Source of the DNA: Cellulomonas biazotea
GTDB lineage: Bacteria > Actinomycetota > Actinomycetes > Actinomycetales > Cellulomonadaceae
Reading direction: 5' to 3'
NCBI RefSeq assembly: GCF_004306155.1
Contig: NZ_BIMR01000038.1
Coordinates: forward strand, 42,766-106,765
DNA length: 64,000 nt
In this document: positions 26,163-34,738 of the stretch, one piece after another
Layout of the letters: each line of letters opens with the position of its first letter
Position numbering within the stretch: position 1 is the stretch's first letter
The notes under the pieces: generated by a model
What the model saw: the letters and a program-made list of their open reading frames with translations, nothing else
What the model was told of the DNA's origin: nothing
Databases searched by the model: none
Translations under genes and position numbers: made by a program

Positions 26163-26619
26163 TTCATGGGCCGTTCTAGTCTTCGGCAGTTCCTCGCGTT
26201 GCCAAGGATCGATGCGGTGTCGGACTGGGATAGGTGAACCGAGCGTCGACGATGTCGACCTGCTGCTGGTCTATCCGAAAGGGCTCGTTTCCGAGGCGCT
26301 AGCGGCCCGAGCAGCTTTGGCGAACCTGGTGCACGTTCGGCTCCGTGTCCGCGCTGACGTGGTGCTCCTGAACGCTGACGAGGAGGCGGAGTCGAGCTTC
26401 GCGTCAAGAGAGTCTGCAAGGGTGCTTGAGCCGTGCGGCCAGGATCCCTGCCCGTCTCGGGGGCCCGAATCCGCCCCTGATCCATGCATTTCGGCGGTTT
26501 GCGTCAGTGAGCCGCGCTACGCCCACGAGGACGCCGTGGTCACCACGACGTCTCCGGTCTTGGGACGTAGTACAGACGGACCAGACGGTCCTGACCTCTG
26601 TCTCGGACGCTTGCTGTGA
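26131..26619 (+). CDS. Minimal nucleotidyltransferase-like protein, possibly truncated
   Basis: 162 residues if GTG 26131 is used, overlapping the preceding gene by 32 nt. A nucleotidyltransferase signature is visible: AVLVFGSSSRCQG (Gly-Ser) followed by PSVDDVDLLLVYP (Asp-x-Asp), then a helix and RADVVLLNADEE (third acid). Such MNT-type proteins act as toxin or antitoxin partners, or modify nucleic acids or proteins. After about residue 100 the sequence becomes Pro/Ser/Cys-rich without structure (PCPSRGPESAPDP), and the end overlaps the opposite-strand Mrr-like gene by 80 nt. The C-terminus may therefore be read through after a frameshift or truncation. Start and end are both uncertain. Confidence 0.45.
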   Translation: MRDCANVTVPDSWAVLVFGSSSRCQGSMRCRTGIGEPSVDDVDLLLVYPKGLVSEALAARAALANLVHVRLRVRADVVLLNADEEAESSFASRESARVLEPCGQDPCPSRGPESAPDPCISAVCVSEPRYAHEDAVVTTTSPVLGRSTDGPDGPDLCLGRLL

Positions 26620-27661
26620 CGTGAGCGAGAGCCGCACGCTTCAGCTCTCGAAGCCTCCGGGATGTGTTGTCGCCACCTAGGATGTACTGCTCCACCTCAT
26701 ACGGCAACGAGAACCTCAAAGCGTAAGCGCCCGGGCCCTCCTGCGGGCGAAGGCTCACCAGGACGCGATCGCCTTGGATGTGCGCTTCGGCGTGTACGCC
26801 GTGGTCGCCGTGCTGACGGACGTATGCGACGAAGTCCGTCCAGGAATCAGGCCGCATCGCGAGGAAGAAGGGCGCTTCCGGAGCTCCGACCACGATCGGC
26901 TGTTCGTGTGCGATCCAATGGGCCAGAGGTGTGCACGCTTGGACAAGTGGGAGGATGTCGTCCTCGGCCAGGTTCCCCCGCGATTGCTCAGGTATGCGGA
27001 GCAGGGTCTGAACTGCCAAGCCTTCCTGGGTGCTAGGCGAATCCCATCGCTCGGGCCAATCTGGCTCGAGCTCGACGGTATTCGTGCCGAGGAGCGTCCG
27101 GAGGGTCGCCCGGAGAGCCACGCTCGAAACAATGCCAGGCCGACGGCCGTCCGGCATGGCAGAGTTCACGTCGGAGGCCAACAGGCGGATCGCCTCGACC
27201 ATCGGGTGAAATGCGCCGACTCGAAGGTCGACAATCGACAGTTCGTGCGCGAGAGCGTAGTCGGCAGCGGGCCGGCTGAAGCCGGAAGTCGAGAATATCG
27301 CGTAGCGGTACGAGTAGCGGCGGACGAGGGGCCCTCCTGAGTCTCGCCGCGAATACCGACTGTTCAGGTCCTGCAGGATGCCGACAGCTTGTCGCATTTC
27401 TTCGACGCCGATCGGGTTGCGCCGGTACTTGGCCTCGACGAATAATCGCAGCGGTCTGGAAAACGCGGGTGTCCAGGCGAGCTGTCCGAGTACGTCGGCC
27501 TGATGGTCCGCGCCGCGGCCGCGCACGTTCAGACCGTTGGCCTTCGCGACTAGTTCAACCGGGTCGTCTTCAGCTCTCGTGAGGAGCTCGTATCCGGAGG
27601 CGCGGAGGAGGAAGGCCAGGGCTTCCTCCAGAAGGTACCCCCGCAGCGAGTCAAGCCTCAT
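26540..27661 (-). CDS. Mrr-like restriction endonuclease
   Basis: 373 residues from ATG 27661 (complement). The N-terminus LDSLRGYLLEEALAFLLRASGYELL is the helix that precedes Mrr-type cores. The core is GADHQADVLGQLAW, then PLRLFVEAKYRRNPIGVEEMRQAVGILQDLN, with Asp and Glu-x-Lys in place. It continues into RYAIFSTSGFSRPAADYALAHELSIVDL, the diagnostic final strand and helix. The second half is unfamiliar and may recognise the target. Mrr-type enzymes often cut modified DNA, but specificity cannot be read here. It is the last gene before attR and faces the nucleotidyltransferase-like gene tail to tail. Confidence 0.8.
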   Translation of the reverse strand: MRLDSLRGYLLEEALAFLLRASGYELLTRAEDDPVELVAKANGLNVRGRGADHQADVLGQLAWTPAFSRPLRLFVEAKYRRNPIGVEEMRQAVGILQDLNSRYSRRDSGGPLVRRYSYRYAIFSTSGFSRPAADYALAHELSIVDLRVGAFHPMVEAIRLLASDVNSAMPDGRRPGIVSSVALRATLRTLLGTNTVELEPDWPERWDSPSTQEGLAVQTLLRIPEQSRGNLAEDDILPLVQACTPLAHWIAHEQPIVVGAPEAPFFLAMRPDSWTDFVAYVRQHGDHGVHAEAHIQGDRVLVSLRPQEGPGAYALRFSLPYEVEQYILGGDNTSRRLRELKRAALAHVTASVRDRGQDRLVRLYYVPRPETSW

Positions 27662-28024
27662 GTGTCCGTCCGATCACTCATGGAGCATGCTCTCGCCCGC
27701 GGCTGGCCTTCCGATGTCGTTGCCCGGCAGCGAAGCGACGCTGCAGTCCTCATCGAGTGTCGATCATGCCGCCCCTGGGATTGGCCCGAGGGCGCCACGC
27801 CGGACGGCTAGGCATGGTGACGCACTGGATAGCGAGCGATTGGCGCGATGCCATCGGGACGCGGCGACGTTCCGGTATGGCGATCGAGCATCCACGCGCT
27901 CGATGGGACGTTGCCCCCCGCGTGGTCAGCGTGTGGTCAGCGAGCACCGCGGAACGGGGTCTTACAACGAACTACCCGCATGTATTCCCGCAGGTCAGCG
28001 CGTTATCCACAGACCAAGATCGAA
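27662..28024. other. Non-coding right end of the element
   Basis: Between the Mrr-like gene start and attR no frame looks coding. The stretch probably holds the promoter of the Mrr-like gene and, at 27921-27940, the arm-type repeat shared with the left end. Confidence 0.55.
27921..27940 (+). repeat. Right arm-type integrase site candidate
   Basis: Identical in all 20 bases and in orientation to 15983-16002 (two GTGGTCAG copies 11 bp apart), placed 84 nt inside attR. The mirrored distance from the two cores supports a role in integrase binding. Confidence 0.65.
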
Positions 28025-28069
28025 CTCCTAAAGCGGGTGTCGGCAGTTCGAATCTGCCCAGGCGCACAG
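28025..28069 (+). repeat. attR: 45-bp duplicate of the tRNA-Arg 3' half
   Basis: Exact copy of 15870-15914, containing the anticodon loop, T arm and 3' acceptor strand of tRNA-Arg(CCT) but not its 5' half, so it is not a functional tRNA. It marks the far end of the integrated element; chromosomal sequence resumes after it. Confidence 0.93.
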
Positions 28070-28232
28070 TGTTGTTGCGGGTCGGAGCCGCTCACTCAGG
28101 CGCGCTCGCCGACGAACGCCGGGGTCACCCTTCGCGACCATTTGGCGTGCCCGCCTTGCGGCCTTGGCACTGTGGCGCTGTGAAGCGCACGCTTCCAGTC
28201 CGTGGTGAGCGTCGCTGGGCTTCGCGCACGGG

Positions 28233-28664
28233 TTACCCCTGCGCCCAGTGCTCGTTGAGGCGAGCGACAGCGTCGTCCTTGGTGATGGTCTGGAGCTCGC
28301 CCTCGCTCAACCCGAGCTCCCGCTTGAGGGTCAGGACGAGTCCGAGTGGCAGAGCGTTCGCGGGTGCGGTCGGCGCGGGCGAACGATCCGGGGGTCGCCG
28401 GTCCTTCACGCACGTCCAGAACTCGTCTTCGGTCACCTCCAGCTGGTCTCGAAGGATGTGGTCCCAGAGGCTCACGCCGTAAGTCGTGGCGTCGACGGGG
28501 CGTGAGATCCGGGTGCGTAGTACTCGACCGTCTGGCAGGGCGAGCTCGTATGTCGCGTGGTGGCCGGTGCGCTTTCCACGAGCGGTACGGGCTGGCTCCC
28601 AACGCTCGACCTCGCAGAACCGCTCATGGTCGTCGCGCGCGCCGATTCGCCGGCCGGCGCTCAC
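28233..28664 (-). CDS. Putative toxin, cytotoxic translational repressor type
   Basis: 143 residues from GTG 28664 (complement), which overlaps the antitoxin stop as GTGA. The protein has a conserved block ERFCEVERWEPART followed by KRTGHHATYELALPDGRVLRTRISRPVD and YGVSLWDHILRDQLEVTEDEFW, then ends LSEGELQTITKDDAVARLNEHW. I recall this as an actinobacterial family annotated as cytotoxic translational repressor of a toxin-antitoxin stability system. The HHATYEL segment resembles HicA/RelE-like small RNA-binding folds, but catalytic residues cannot be assigned. It lies about 160 nt outside attR, so it belongs to the chromosome or to an older insertion rather than to the 12-kb element. Confidence 0.7.
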   Translation of the reverse strand: MSAGRRIGARDDHERFCEVERWEPARTARGKRTGHHATYELALPDGRVLRTRISRPVDATTYGVSLWDHILRDQLEVTEDEFWTCVKDRRPPDRSPAPTAPANALPLGLVLTLKRELGLSEGELQTITKDDAVARLNEHWAQG

Positions 28665-29098
28665 CGAACGGGAGTGTCGATCTGGCGCGACGCGTCTGCC
28701 ACGAGCCACTCGCGGAGATGATCGTCGTCGGACAGCGCGACCAGCTGGACAAACTGCCAGTTGGCCGCGTGGTTGGGGACGGTCGAGAGATGGTCGTTGA
28801 AGTCCTCGGCGTACTCGCGCACGGCGACGATCAGGTCGTCGAGCGCCTCTTCGACCGTGTTGCCAGATCCGGAGATCGGCCGTCCGACGAGGAACGCCGA
28901 CCAACCGCCAGCCTCTGCGACGAGACGCGCGTCTGCTTCGACAAGTTGCACGAGGGCAGACCGGAGTCGCTCGCCGTCAACGAGGGCGAAGTGCACCCGG
29001 TCGCGAACGATCGATGTGGCACGACCTCCCTCGGCGGCGTCCAGGACGTCCTTGAATCGTGCGCGCGCTTCGGTGGCGGGCAGTTCCAGCACGGACAC
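28661..29098 (-). CDS. Antitoxin, Phd-like N-terminus
   Basis: 145 residues from ATG 29098 (complement). The N-terminus MSVLELPATEARARFKDVLDAAEGGRATSIVRDRVHFALV is a Phd/YefM-type DNA-binding fold: the ARxxFKxVLDAAE helix, then a strand pair. The C-terminal part is longer than in simple Phd proteins, with NTVEEALDDLIVAVREYAEDF resembling HicB-like segments. It probably neutralises the toxin encoded immediately downstream by a 4-base overlap and represses the shared promoter. An imperfect palindrome about 40 nt upstream (29140-29164) may be its operator. Confidence 0.75.
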   Translation of the reverse strand: MSVLELPATEARARFKDVLDAAEGGRATSIVRDRVHFALVDGERLRSALVQLVEADARLVAEAGGWSAFLVGRPISGSGNTVEEALDDLIVAVREYAEDFNDHLSTVPNHAANWQFVQLVALSDDDHLREWLVADASRQIDTPVR

Positions 29099-29139
29099 GA
29101 CGGCTCCAGTGGTTGGATGGTGTGCGATAGCGACGATGT

Positions 29140-29164
29140 ACGCTCTGTACGTCCTCTACAGCGT
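29140..29164. promoter_or_regulatory. Imperfect palindrome upstream of the toxin-antitoxin pair
   Basis: ACGCTCTGTA and TACAGCGT form imperfect inverted arms 42-66 nt upstream of the antitoxin start. A second small hairpin, GCGTTCC-ATCT-GGAACGC, lies just beyond. Position fits autoregulation by a Phd-type antitoxin; this is inference. Confidence 0.3.
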
Positions 29165-29659
29165 TCCGTAACGTACGCGCGTTCCATCTGGAACGCCACC
29201 CTGAGGCTCTGCGGCTTGGCGACGCGAGCCACGATTCACCCACACGGCTACTGATGACGCTCTCGTCAGCACGGGCCCGCGCTGATGATCAGGCGGACGG
29301 CGGCTTGGTCGGGGGCGTCCGTGCTCTCCGTTCTCGGTCGACAGATCACCGACGCGACCCATGGCGCGCCACCGGCGACGTACAGTGGCGACTGCCCTCG
29401 CGTGTCGACGGCCAGGACCCGTGGATCAGAGGATGATCGGCGACGGCCGGCCGTGCGAGCCACGGGCATGACGTGGCGCTGCCGAGTCGGCGCGCCCCGC
29501 CGCCAGCTCCGTGCGCGGGCTGGCGCAGCGTCCGAGCGCCGTGACCCGGCCCGCCGAAGCGGCCCGGGGAAGCGGCGGCCGACGTCCGTCCGGTTGACGG
29601 GCGGCCCGGGCGTGGCGTCGTGGCGTGCGGCGACGGTGGTAGTGCTCGAAGGAGGAGAA
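29165..29659. other. Intergenic region before the SNF2-type helicase
   Basis: About 500 nt between two divergent units. Long frames cross it on both strands but have Arg/Pro-rich compositions typical of non-coding GC-rich DNA, and no similarity that I recognise. It probably holds the promoter of the helicase gene. Confidence 0.4.
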
Positions 29660-31804
29660 GTGGCACGAGCAGGCGGCCAGGGCCGGTCCGGTCGCGCGCG
29701 TCCGGACACGGGCGGTCAGCGCCGCCGCACCGGGCGGCCCTCGGAGCAGGGGATCATCCCGGTGCTCGCTGCGGTCGCGCGCGACGTCGACGACGCCGTC
29801 CGGCGCCCGCCGTCGACCGCGGCCGTGCGCACGAAGTTCCAGGTCGTGGCGCTGCTGGTCCGCGAGGAGCGGGCCCGCGTGATGGCTGACACCGGCCTGA
29901 GCGCGGCGAAGCGGACCGAGGAGCTCAAGCGGCTCGACGGGGTCGCGACGCTGCTCGCGAGGATCGCGGCGCGGGACACGTCCCTGCTGACGCTGCTCGC
30001 GGAGGACGCCCGGGTGTCGGACGCGGCGCGGGCGTACAAGGCGACGATCATGCGCAAGGGCGGTCTGGAGCCGCCCGAGGAGCCCGAGCCCGCGCCGCCG
30101 ACCACGCCGCCGCCGGCGAAGAACCAGGTCGTGCCGCGATCGGTCATCTCGCGGCAGATGGCGAACCCGTTCCTGGCGCCGGACTACGAGGCTGCGGCGG
30201 CGCGTGCGTCGGCGCGGGCGGGTCGGCTGGCCGGGTGGGAGCTGCTCGAGCCGCTGTTCCGGTCGTTCGAGGTCGCGGCGACGGGTGCGCCGGCATGCAT
30301 GGCGCTGCCCGACGTCCGGACGGCGTCGGCGCCGTTGGGACGGGAGCTCATGCGGCACCAGGCGCGAGTCGTCGCGGCGGCGGCGCGCGGGCACCGCACG
30401 TTCCTGCTCGCCGACGAGCCCGGGCTCGGCAAGACGGCGCAGGCGCTGCTCGCCGCGCAGGTGGCCGACGCGTACCCGCTGCTGGTCGTCGTGCCGAACG
30501 TCGTCAAGACGAACTGGGCGCACGAGGTCGGGATGTGGACGCCGCAGCGTCGCGCGACCGTCGTGCACGGCGACGGGGAGCAGGTCGACGGGTTCGCGGA
30601 CGTCGTCATCGTCAACTACGAGCTGCTGGACCGGCACGTCGGGTGGCTCGGTGACCTGGGCTTCCGCGGGATGGTCGTCGACGAGGCGCACTTCATCAAG
30701 AACAAGTCGTCGCAGCGCTCGCAGCACGTGCTGGCGCTGTCGGAGCGGATCCGCACGCGCACGTCCCGGCCGCTGCTCATGGCGCTCACCGGAACCCCGC
30801 TGATCAACGACATCGAGGACTTCCGGGCGATCTGGCAGTACCTCGGCTGGATCGACGACACGAAGCCGCTCGGCACGCTGCTCTCGTCCCTGGAGGAGAC
30901 CGGGCTGACGCCCGCCGACCCGGGGTTCTCGGCGTCCGCGCGGGCCAGCGTGATCGACATGGGGATCGTGCGCCGGCGCAAGGTCGACGTCGTCGCCGAC
31001 ATCCCCGCCCGCCGGGTCGCGGACCTGCCCGTCGAGCTCGACGGTGCGATCGGCCGGTCGATCCGTGCCGCGGAGGCGGCGCTCGCCGAGCGGCTCGTCG
31101 GGCGGTACCGGGCGGCGCTCGAGGCCCGCGGCGACAGTGCCGTCGGGGAGATCGACCACGACCTCGCGCGCCGGGTCGCGCAGGCGGAGCTCAAGGACTC
31201 GAGCTCCAAGGCGGGCGGCGAGAACGTCTTCACGATGGTCCGGCGCATCGGCCAGGCGAAGGCCGGGCTGGCCGCCGACTACGCCGCGCAGCTCGCGCGC
31301 AACGTCGGCAAGGTCGTGTTCTTCGCGAAGCACGTCGACGTGATGGACCAGGCCGAGCAGACGTTCGCCGAGCGTGGCATCCGGTACGCCTCGATCCGCG
31401 GCGACCAGACGACCCGGGTGCGCGACAAGAACGTCAAGGCGTTCGTCGACGACCCCGAGGTGTCGATCGCCGTCTGCTCGCTCCTGGCCGCCGGCGTCGG
31501 GCTGAACCTGCAGGTCGCGTCCAACCTGGTGCTCGCCGAGCTCTCCTGGACCGACGCCGAGCAGACCCAGGCCATCGACAGGATCCACCGCATCGGCCAG
31601 AGCGAGCCCGTCACCGCGTGGCGGATCATCGCCGCGCAGACCATCGACGCCAAGATCGCCGAGCTCATCGACAGCAAGTCGGGCCTCGCCGCCCGGGCGC
31701 TGGACGGTGCCGCGGAGGAGGACCTGCCGTCGTCGACCGACGTCCAGCTCGAGACCCTCGTCGCGCTGCTCACCGACGCGCTCGCCGGGGACGGCATCGT
31801 CTGA
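29660..31804 (+). CDS. SNF2-type DEAD/DEAH-box helicase
   Basis: 714 residues from GTG 29660, chosen for the GGAGGAG just upstream; the frame opens earlier, but the sequence there looks non-coding. The N-terminal 190 residues are basic and helical, ending in a Pro-rich linker. The helicase core begins with LMRHQARVVAAAARG. It has Walker A DEPGLGKTAQ (about 30410-30436), motif II VVDEAHFIKN, motif III LTGTPLIN, and motifs V-VI CSLLAAGVGLNLQ and QAIDRIHRIGQ. All core residues are intact, so it should be an active ATP-driven DNA translocase. The short form without an SNF2-type N-terminal domain is often found near defence genes and phages; its substrate is unknown. Confidence 0.88.
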   Translation: MARAGGQGRSGRARPDTGGQRRRTGRPSEQGIIPVLAAVARDVDDAVRRPPSTAAVRTKFQVVALLVREERARVMADTGLSAAKRTEELKRLDGVATLLARIAARDTSLLTLLAEDARVSDAARAYKATIMRKGGLEPPEEPEPAPPTTPPPAKNQVVPRSVISRQMANPFLAPDYEAAAARASARAGRLAGWELLEPLFRSFEVAATGAPACMALPDVRTASAPLGRELMRHQARVVAAAARGHRTFLLADEPGLGKTAQALLAAQVADAYPLLVVVPNVVKTNWAHEVGMWTPQRRATVVHGDGEQVDGFADVVIVNYELLDRHVGWLGDLGFRGMVVDEAHFIKNKSSQRSQHVLALSERIRTRTSRPLLMALTGTPLINDIEDFRAIWQYLGWIDDTKPLGTLLSSLEETGLTPADPGFSASARASVIDMGIVRRRKVDVVADIPARRVADLPVELDGAIGRSIRAAEAALAERLVGRYRAALEARGDSAVGEIDHDLARRVAQAELKDSSSKAGGENVFTMVRRIGQAKAGLAADYAAQLARNVGKVVFFAKHVDVMDQAEQTFAERGIRYASIRGDQTTRVRDKNVKAFVDDPEVSIAVCSLLAAGVGLNLQVASNLVLAELSWTDAEQTQAIDRIHRIGQSEPVTAWRIIAAQTIDAKIAELIDSKSGLAARALDGAAEEDLPSSTDVQLETLVALLTDALAGDGIV

Positions 31805-31821
31805 CCTGCGACGATGGGGTC

Positions 31822-32160
31822 ATGACCGAGTCTCCCGTCACGCGCGTCGTCCTCGCCGACCACGAGCTCCCCGCAGAGTTCCGTACCGGGCACGTCGAGG
31901 TCCGGCGCATCACCCTGGCGCCCGGGCTCGTCGCGGGGCCGCACGTGCACAACGGCCCGGTGTTCGGGGTCGTCGTGTCCGGGTCCGTCGACTTCCAGGT
32001 CGGGGACGGCCCGCGCGTGCGGCTCGGCGTCGGGGACGTCTTCCACGAGCCGGGCGACGAGCGGATCGAGGCGTTCGACGCGACCGACGAGGGCGTGGAG
32101 TTCCTCGGGTGGTTCCTGCTGCCGTCGGGTGTCGAGGCCGTGCTCACGCCGCTGGCCTAG
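31822..32160 (+). CDS. Cupin-domain protein
   Basis: 112 residues from ATG 31822, 17 nt after the helicase stop. A single small cupin barrel is readable: motif 1 with GPHVHNGPVFGVVVSGSVDFQV (metal-binding His residues and a conserved Gly), then motif 2 GDVFHEPGDERIE. Single-domain cupins of this size are metal-dependent sensors or small-molecule enzymes. Nothing in the neighbourhood points to a substrate. It may be transcribed with the helicase because of the short gap, but a functional link is not implied. Confidence 0.85.
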   Translation: MTESPVTRVVLADHELPAEFRTGHVEVRRITLAPGLVAGPHVHNGPVFGVVVSGSVDFQVGDGPRVRLGVGDVFHEPGDERIEAFDATDEGVEFLGWFLLPSGVEAVLTPLA

Positions 32161-32431
32161 ACCCGACGACCGCCCACGGCATCAGGTCCGGCGCCGTCCG
32201 GGCCGAGCATGACGGGGCAGGCCTGAGAGGCGCCGCGAGGAGTTTGCTCTGCTCTCATTCCGACCTGCCGGGCGTAGCAAGCTCGACCACGTCTCGCGGT
32301 GCCCGCGTCGGTGCGGCCCACGGGTCTCGCTGGGCCGAACGGGTGGTGGTGTCGGCGAGTCGGGGTGACCGAGGTCTCGGCGTCGCGGTGCTGGTCAGAG
32401 GCCCAGGCGGGGTCCGGGACAATCGTTCCCC

Positions 32432-34738
32432 GTGACTGGGGACGAGCGGCCGATCGCGTTGGGGTATGGGTGGAGCGACGAGGCGGTCGACGGGTTCCGG
32501 CGGTGGGCCGCGCAGATGGGCTGGCCCGCGGACGTGCAGGACTCGTGGCTGCGCTCGGCGGCGGCGCACGGGTGGACGGCGCAGGAGATGGTCGCGGAGA
32601 TCCGCAAGGGTCTCGACGAGCCGCACGTCGCCCCGACCCAGGGCGCCGCCCCGCACCACGTCCCGCCCGCGCAGCAGCAGGCGCCGAAGAAGTCGCGGAA
32701 GCGGACCCTCGCGTGGGTGTTCGGCGGGATCGGGGCCGCGGTCGCGGCGGTCGTCGTCGTGGCCGTCGCGATGAGCGGCGCGAGCCTCATGGGCGAGCTG
32801 CTGCACGTCGGTGCGGTGCGGATCGACGCCTCGAAGGCGGGCCCGGGCGCGGAGGACCGCGAGTTCGCGAACGTGTTCGTCGGGGTGGACCGCGACCAGG
32901 AGTTCCTGTTCGACGTGGGCTTCCCGGTCGGGGAGGACGACGACCTGGGCGAGATCGTCGAGGTGTACCTGGACCCGCAGCTGACGATGCCGGCGCCGGA
33001 CGTGTCGTCGTACGAGTTCCGGGGGCAGCTCAGCGTCAGCCCGTCGTCGTTCTCGATCGGCAAGATCGCCGAGGACGGCGACGGCTACGAGCTGCAGATC
33101 AACCAGAACGGCGAGTGGGGGCTGTTCGACCGGTACTACCTGGCGGTCAAGAAGGACCTCGCGACGGGTGAGGTGCTGCCCGAGCCGGTGGTCAGCCTGT
33201 TCACGCCGAAGGCGGAGCTCGACTCGCCGGTCGCGACGTACGAGGCGCGCGACGGCGGCGACGGGGTGTTCCGGTGGAACGCGGTCGAGGGTGCGACGCG
33301 GTACGTCCTGGTGAGCCTGGGCTACGGCGCGCACGAGCAGGAGTACGGGACGTCGTCGCGGGTGGAGGTCCTCGCGACGACGGACGGGACGCAGATCGCG
33401 GCGTCCGACGTCCCGACGGAGGAGTGGATGGGGCGCAACAGCGCGTTCGTGTCCTACGTCGGCAACTCCGAGGACGAGGCGCGCGACCCGGACTTCGCGG
33501 ACCGTGGTCCGTACAGCGCGCGGACGGCCCTGTACGGCGTGGTCGCGATGACGGCCGACGACGTCCCGAGCGCGGTCGCGCTCGTCAACCAGCGCGACGT
33601 CAGCGCGGGTCTGCCCGTGAAGGTCGCCGGGTACGCGCTGCGGGAGGTCATGGTCGGGCGGACGCGGGACGTCGCGGACCTGCCGGACCAGGTGCCGGTG
33701 ACGATGGCGGACGGGTCGACGACCGTGGGCAGCGTCGAGTACGCCGTCGGGTCGGTGACGGAGAGGTTCGGCGGGTACGAGACGACGTTCTCGGTGCTCG
33801 GGTCCACCGTCGTCGACACCGTGGCGTTCACGGCGGCGAGCGTCGAGGCCGCGCAGGCGGCGCTGGCGGAGATCAACGCGCGCTCGCTCGCGCTGCGCGC
33901 CAACACCGGCGGGATGAGCCTGTACTCCTACGTCACCCCGGACCTCGTGGGCGGCGGCGAGACGTCGAGCACCCTGCCCGACGTCCCGTACCCGGTGTTC
34001 GCGACGACCGACCTGGGCCGGTTCATCGCGACGAACTTCGTCGCGGGCAACTTCAAGGTGTCGCTCGCCGACTTCTTCGAGCCCGGCAGCCGGGTGAGCG
34101 GGACGGGCGTCGACATCGACGACGTCATCGGCGAGGTCGTCACTCAGAACCCGTACCTGCTGGGCCTGTGGAACGTGTCCTACAGCCAGTCGACCCGCGT
34201 CCTGTACGGGCAGCCGGTCGCGTTCACCGACCTGGACACCTACCGGGCCGACCAGGCTGCGCTGAAGGTGCAGGTCGAGGACGTCGTGGCGCGCATCGGG
34301 ACGAAGCCGTCGCAGCGCGACACGGTCCGCGCGATCAACGACTGGCTCGTCGCGAACGCCGACTACCACCACACCGCGTGGGCGCAGGTCGAGGCGCAGA
34401 ACAGCACCGCCGGGTTCGAGCGGGCGTGGTCGGCCGAGGGCGTCCTGCTCGACGGCGCGGGCGTGTGCGTGTCGTACTCGGTCGCGTTCCAGGCGCTCGC
34501 GCTGGAGGCGGGGATCGAGGCGGTCAACGTCACCGGGCGCTCGCGCGCCGACGGGGTCGGGCACGAGTGGAGCCGTGCGAAGGTCGACGGCGCGTGGCTC
34601 AACCTCGACGTCACGTGGAACGACGGCGCGTCCGCCGACCGGTGGCTGCTGGTCACGGACGCCGAGCTCGACGCCGACCACGTGGTCGACACGGACTGGC
34701 TGGTCGACTCGCAGCTCGCGGCCTACACGACAGGCTGA
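32432..34738 (+). CDS. Membrane-anchored transglutaminase-like protein
   Basis: 768 residues from GTG 32432. The first 90 residues are cytoplasmic and include a short helical repeat (GYGWSDEAVDGFRRWAAQMGW) and a Gln/Pro/Lys-rich stretch. One transmembrane helix follows (TLAWVFGGIGAAVAAVVVVAVAM, about residues 92-114). The large exterior part ends in a transglutaminase-like domain: GVLLDGAGVCVSYSVAFQALA (Cys), DGVGHEWSRAKV (His) and LNLDVTWND (Asp) form the catalytic triad. Such domains act as cysteine proteases or crosslinking enzymes at the cell envelope. The preceding region (TRYVLVSLGYG) may be beta-sandwich. Not obviously co-transcribed with its neighbours. Confidence 0.75.
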   Translation: MTGDERPIALGYGWSDEAVDGFRRWAAQMGWPADVQDSWLRSAAAHGWTAQEMVAEIRKGLDEPHVAPTQGAAPHHVPPAQQQAPKKSRKRTLAWVFGGIGAAVAAVVVVAVAMSGASLMGELLHVGAVRIDASKAGPGAEDREFANVFVGVDRDQEFLFDVGFPVGEDDDLGEIVEVYLDPQLTMPAPDVSSYEFRGQLSVSPSSFSIGKIAEDGDGYELQINQNGEWGLFDRYYLAVKKDLATGEVLPEPVVSLFTPKAELDSPVATYEARDGGDGVFRWNAVEGATRYVLVSLGYGAHEQEYGTSSRVEVLATTDGTQIAASDVPTEEWMGRNSAFVSYVGNSEDEARDPDFADRGPYSARTALYGVVAMTADDVPSAVALVNQRDVSAGLPVKVAGYALREVMVGRTRDVADLPDQVPVTMADGSTTVGSVEYAVGSVTERFGGYETTFSVLGSTVVDTVAFTAASVEAAQAALAEINARSLALRANTGGMSLYSYVTPDLVGGGETSSTLPDVPYPVFATTDLGRFIATNFVAGNFKVSLADFFEPGSRVSGTGVDIDDVIGEVVTQNPYLLGLWNVSYSQSTRVLYGQPVAFTDLDTYRADQAALKVQVEDVVARIGTKPSQRDTVRAINDWLVANADYHHTAWAQVEAQNSTAGFERAWSAEGVLLDGAGVCVSYSVAFQALALEAGIEAVNVTGRSRADGVGHEWSRAKVDGAWLNLDVTWNDGASADRWLLVTDAELDADHVVDTDWLVDSQLAAYTTG

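Larger units (their letters stand above)
15870..28069. mobile_element. 12.2-kb tRNA-Arg integrated element, probably immobilised
   Basis: Bounded by the 45-bp direct repeats and by paired arm-like repeats 85 and 68 nt inside. It contains an integrase gene (18981-20123), an excisionase-like gene overlapping it, and a MobF-type relaxase broken by three frameshifts. No replication gene, FtsK-like transfer gene or coupling protein is visible, so it looks like an integrative mobilisable element rather than a full conjugative one. Unusually, the integrase is in the middle, about 3 kb from attL, with cargo on both sides. Cargo consists mostly of predicted nucleases. It lies 3.4 kb from a BREX operon, consistent with a defence hot spot. 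Confidence 0.88.

Noticed and set aside
28025..28069. A second tRNA-Arg gene
   Set aside because: Only the anticodon loop to the 3' end is present; the acceptor 5' strand and D arm are missing. It is attR.
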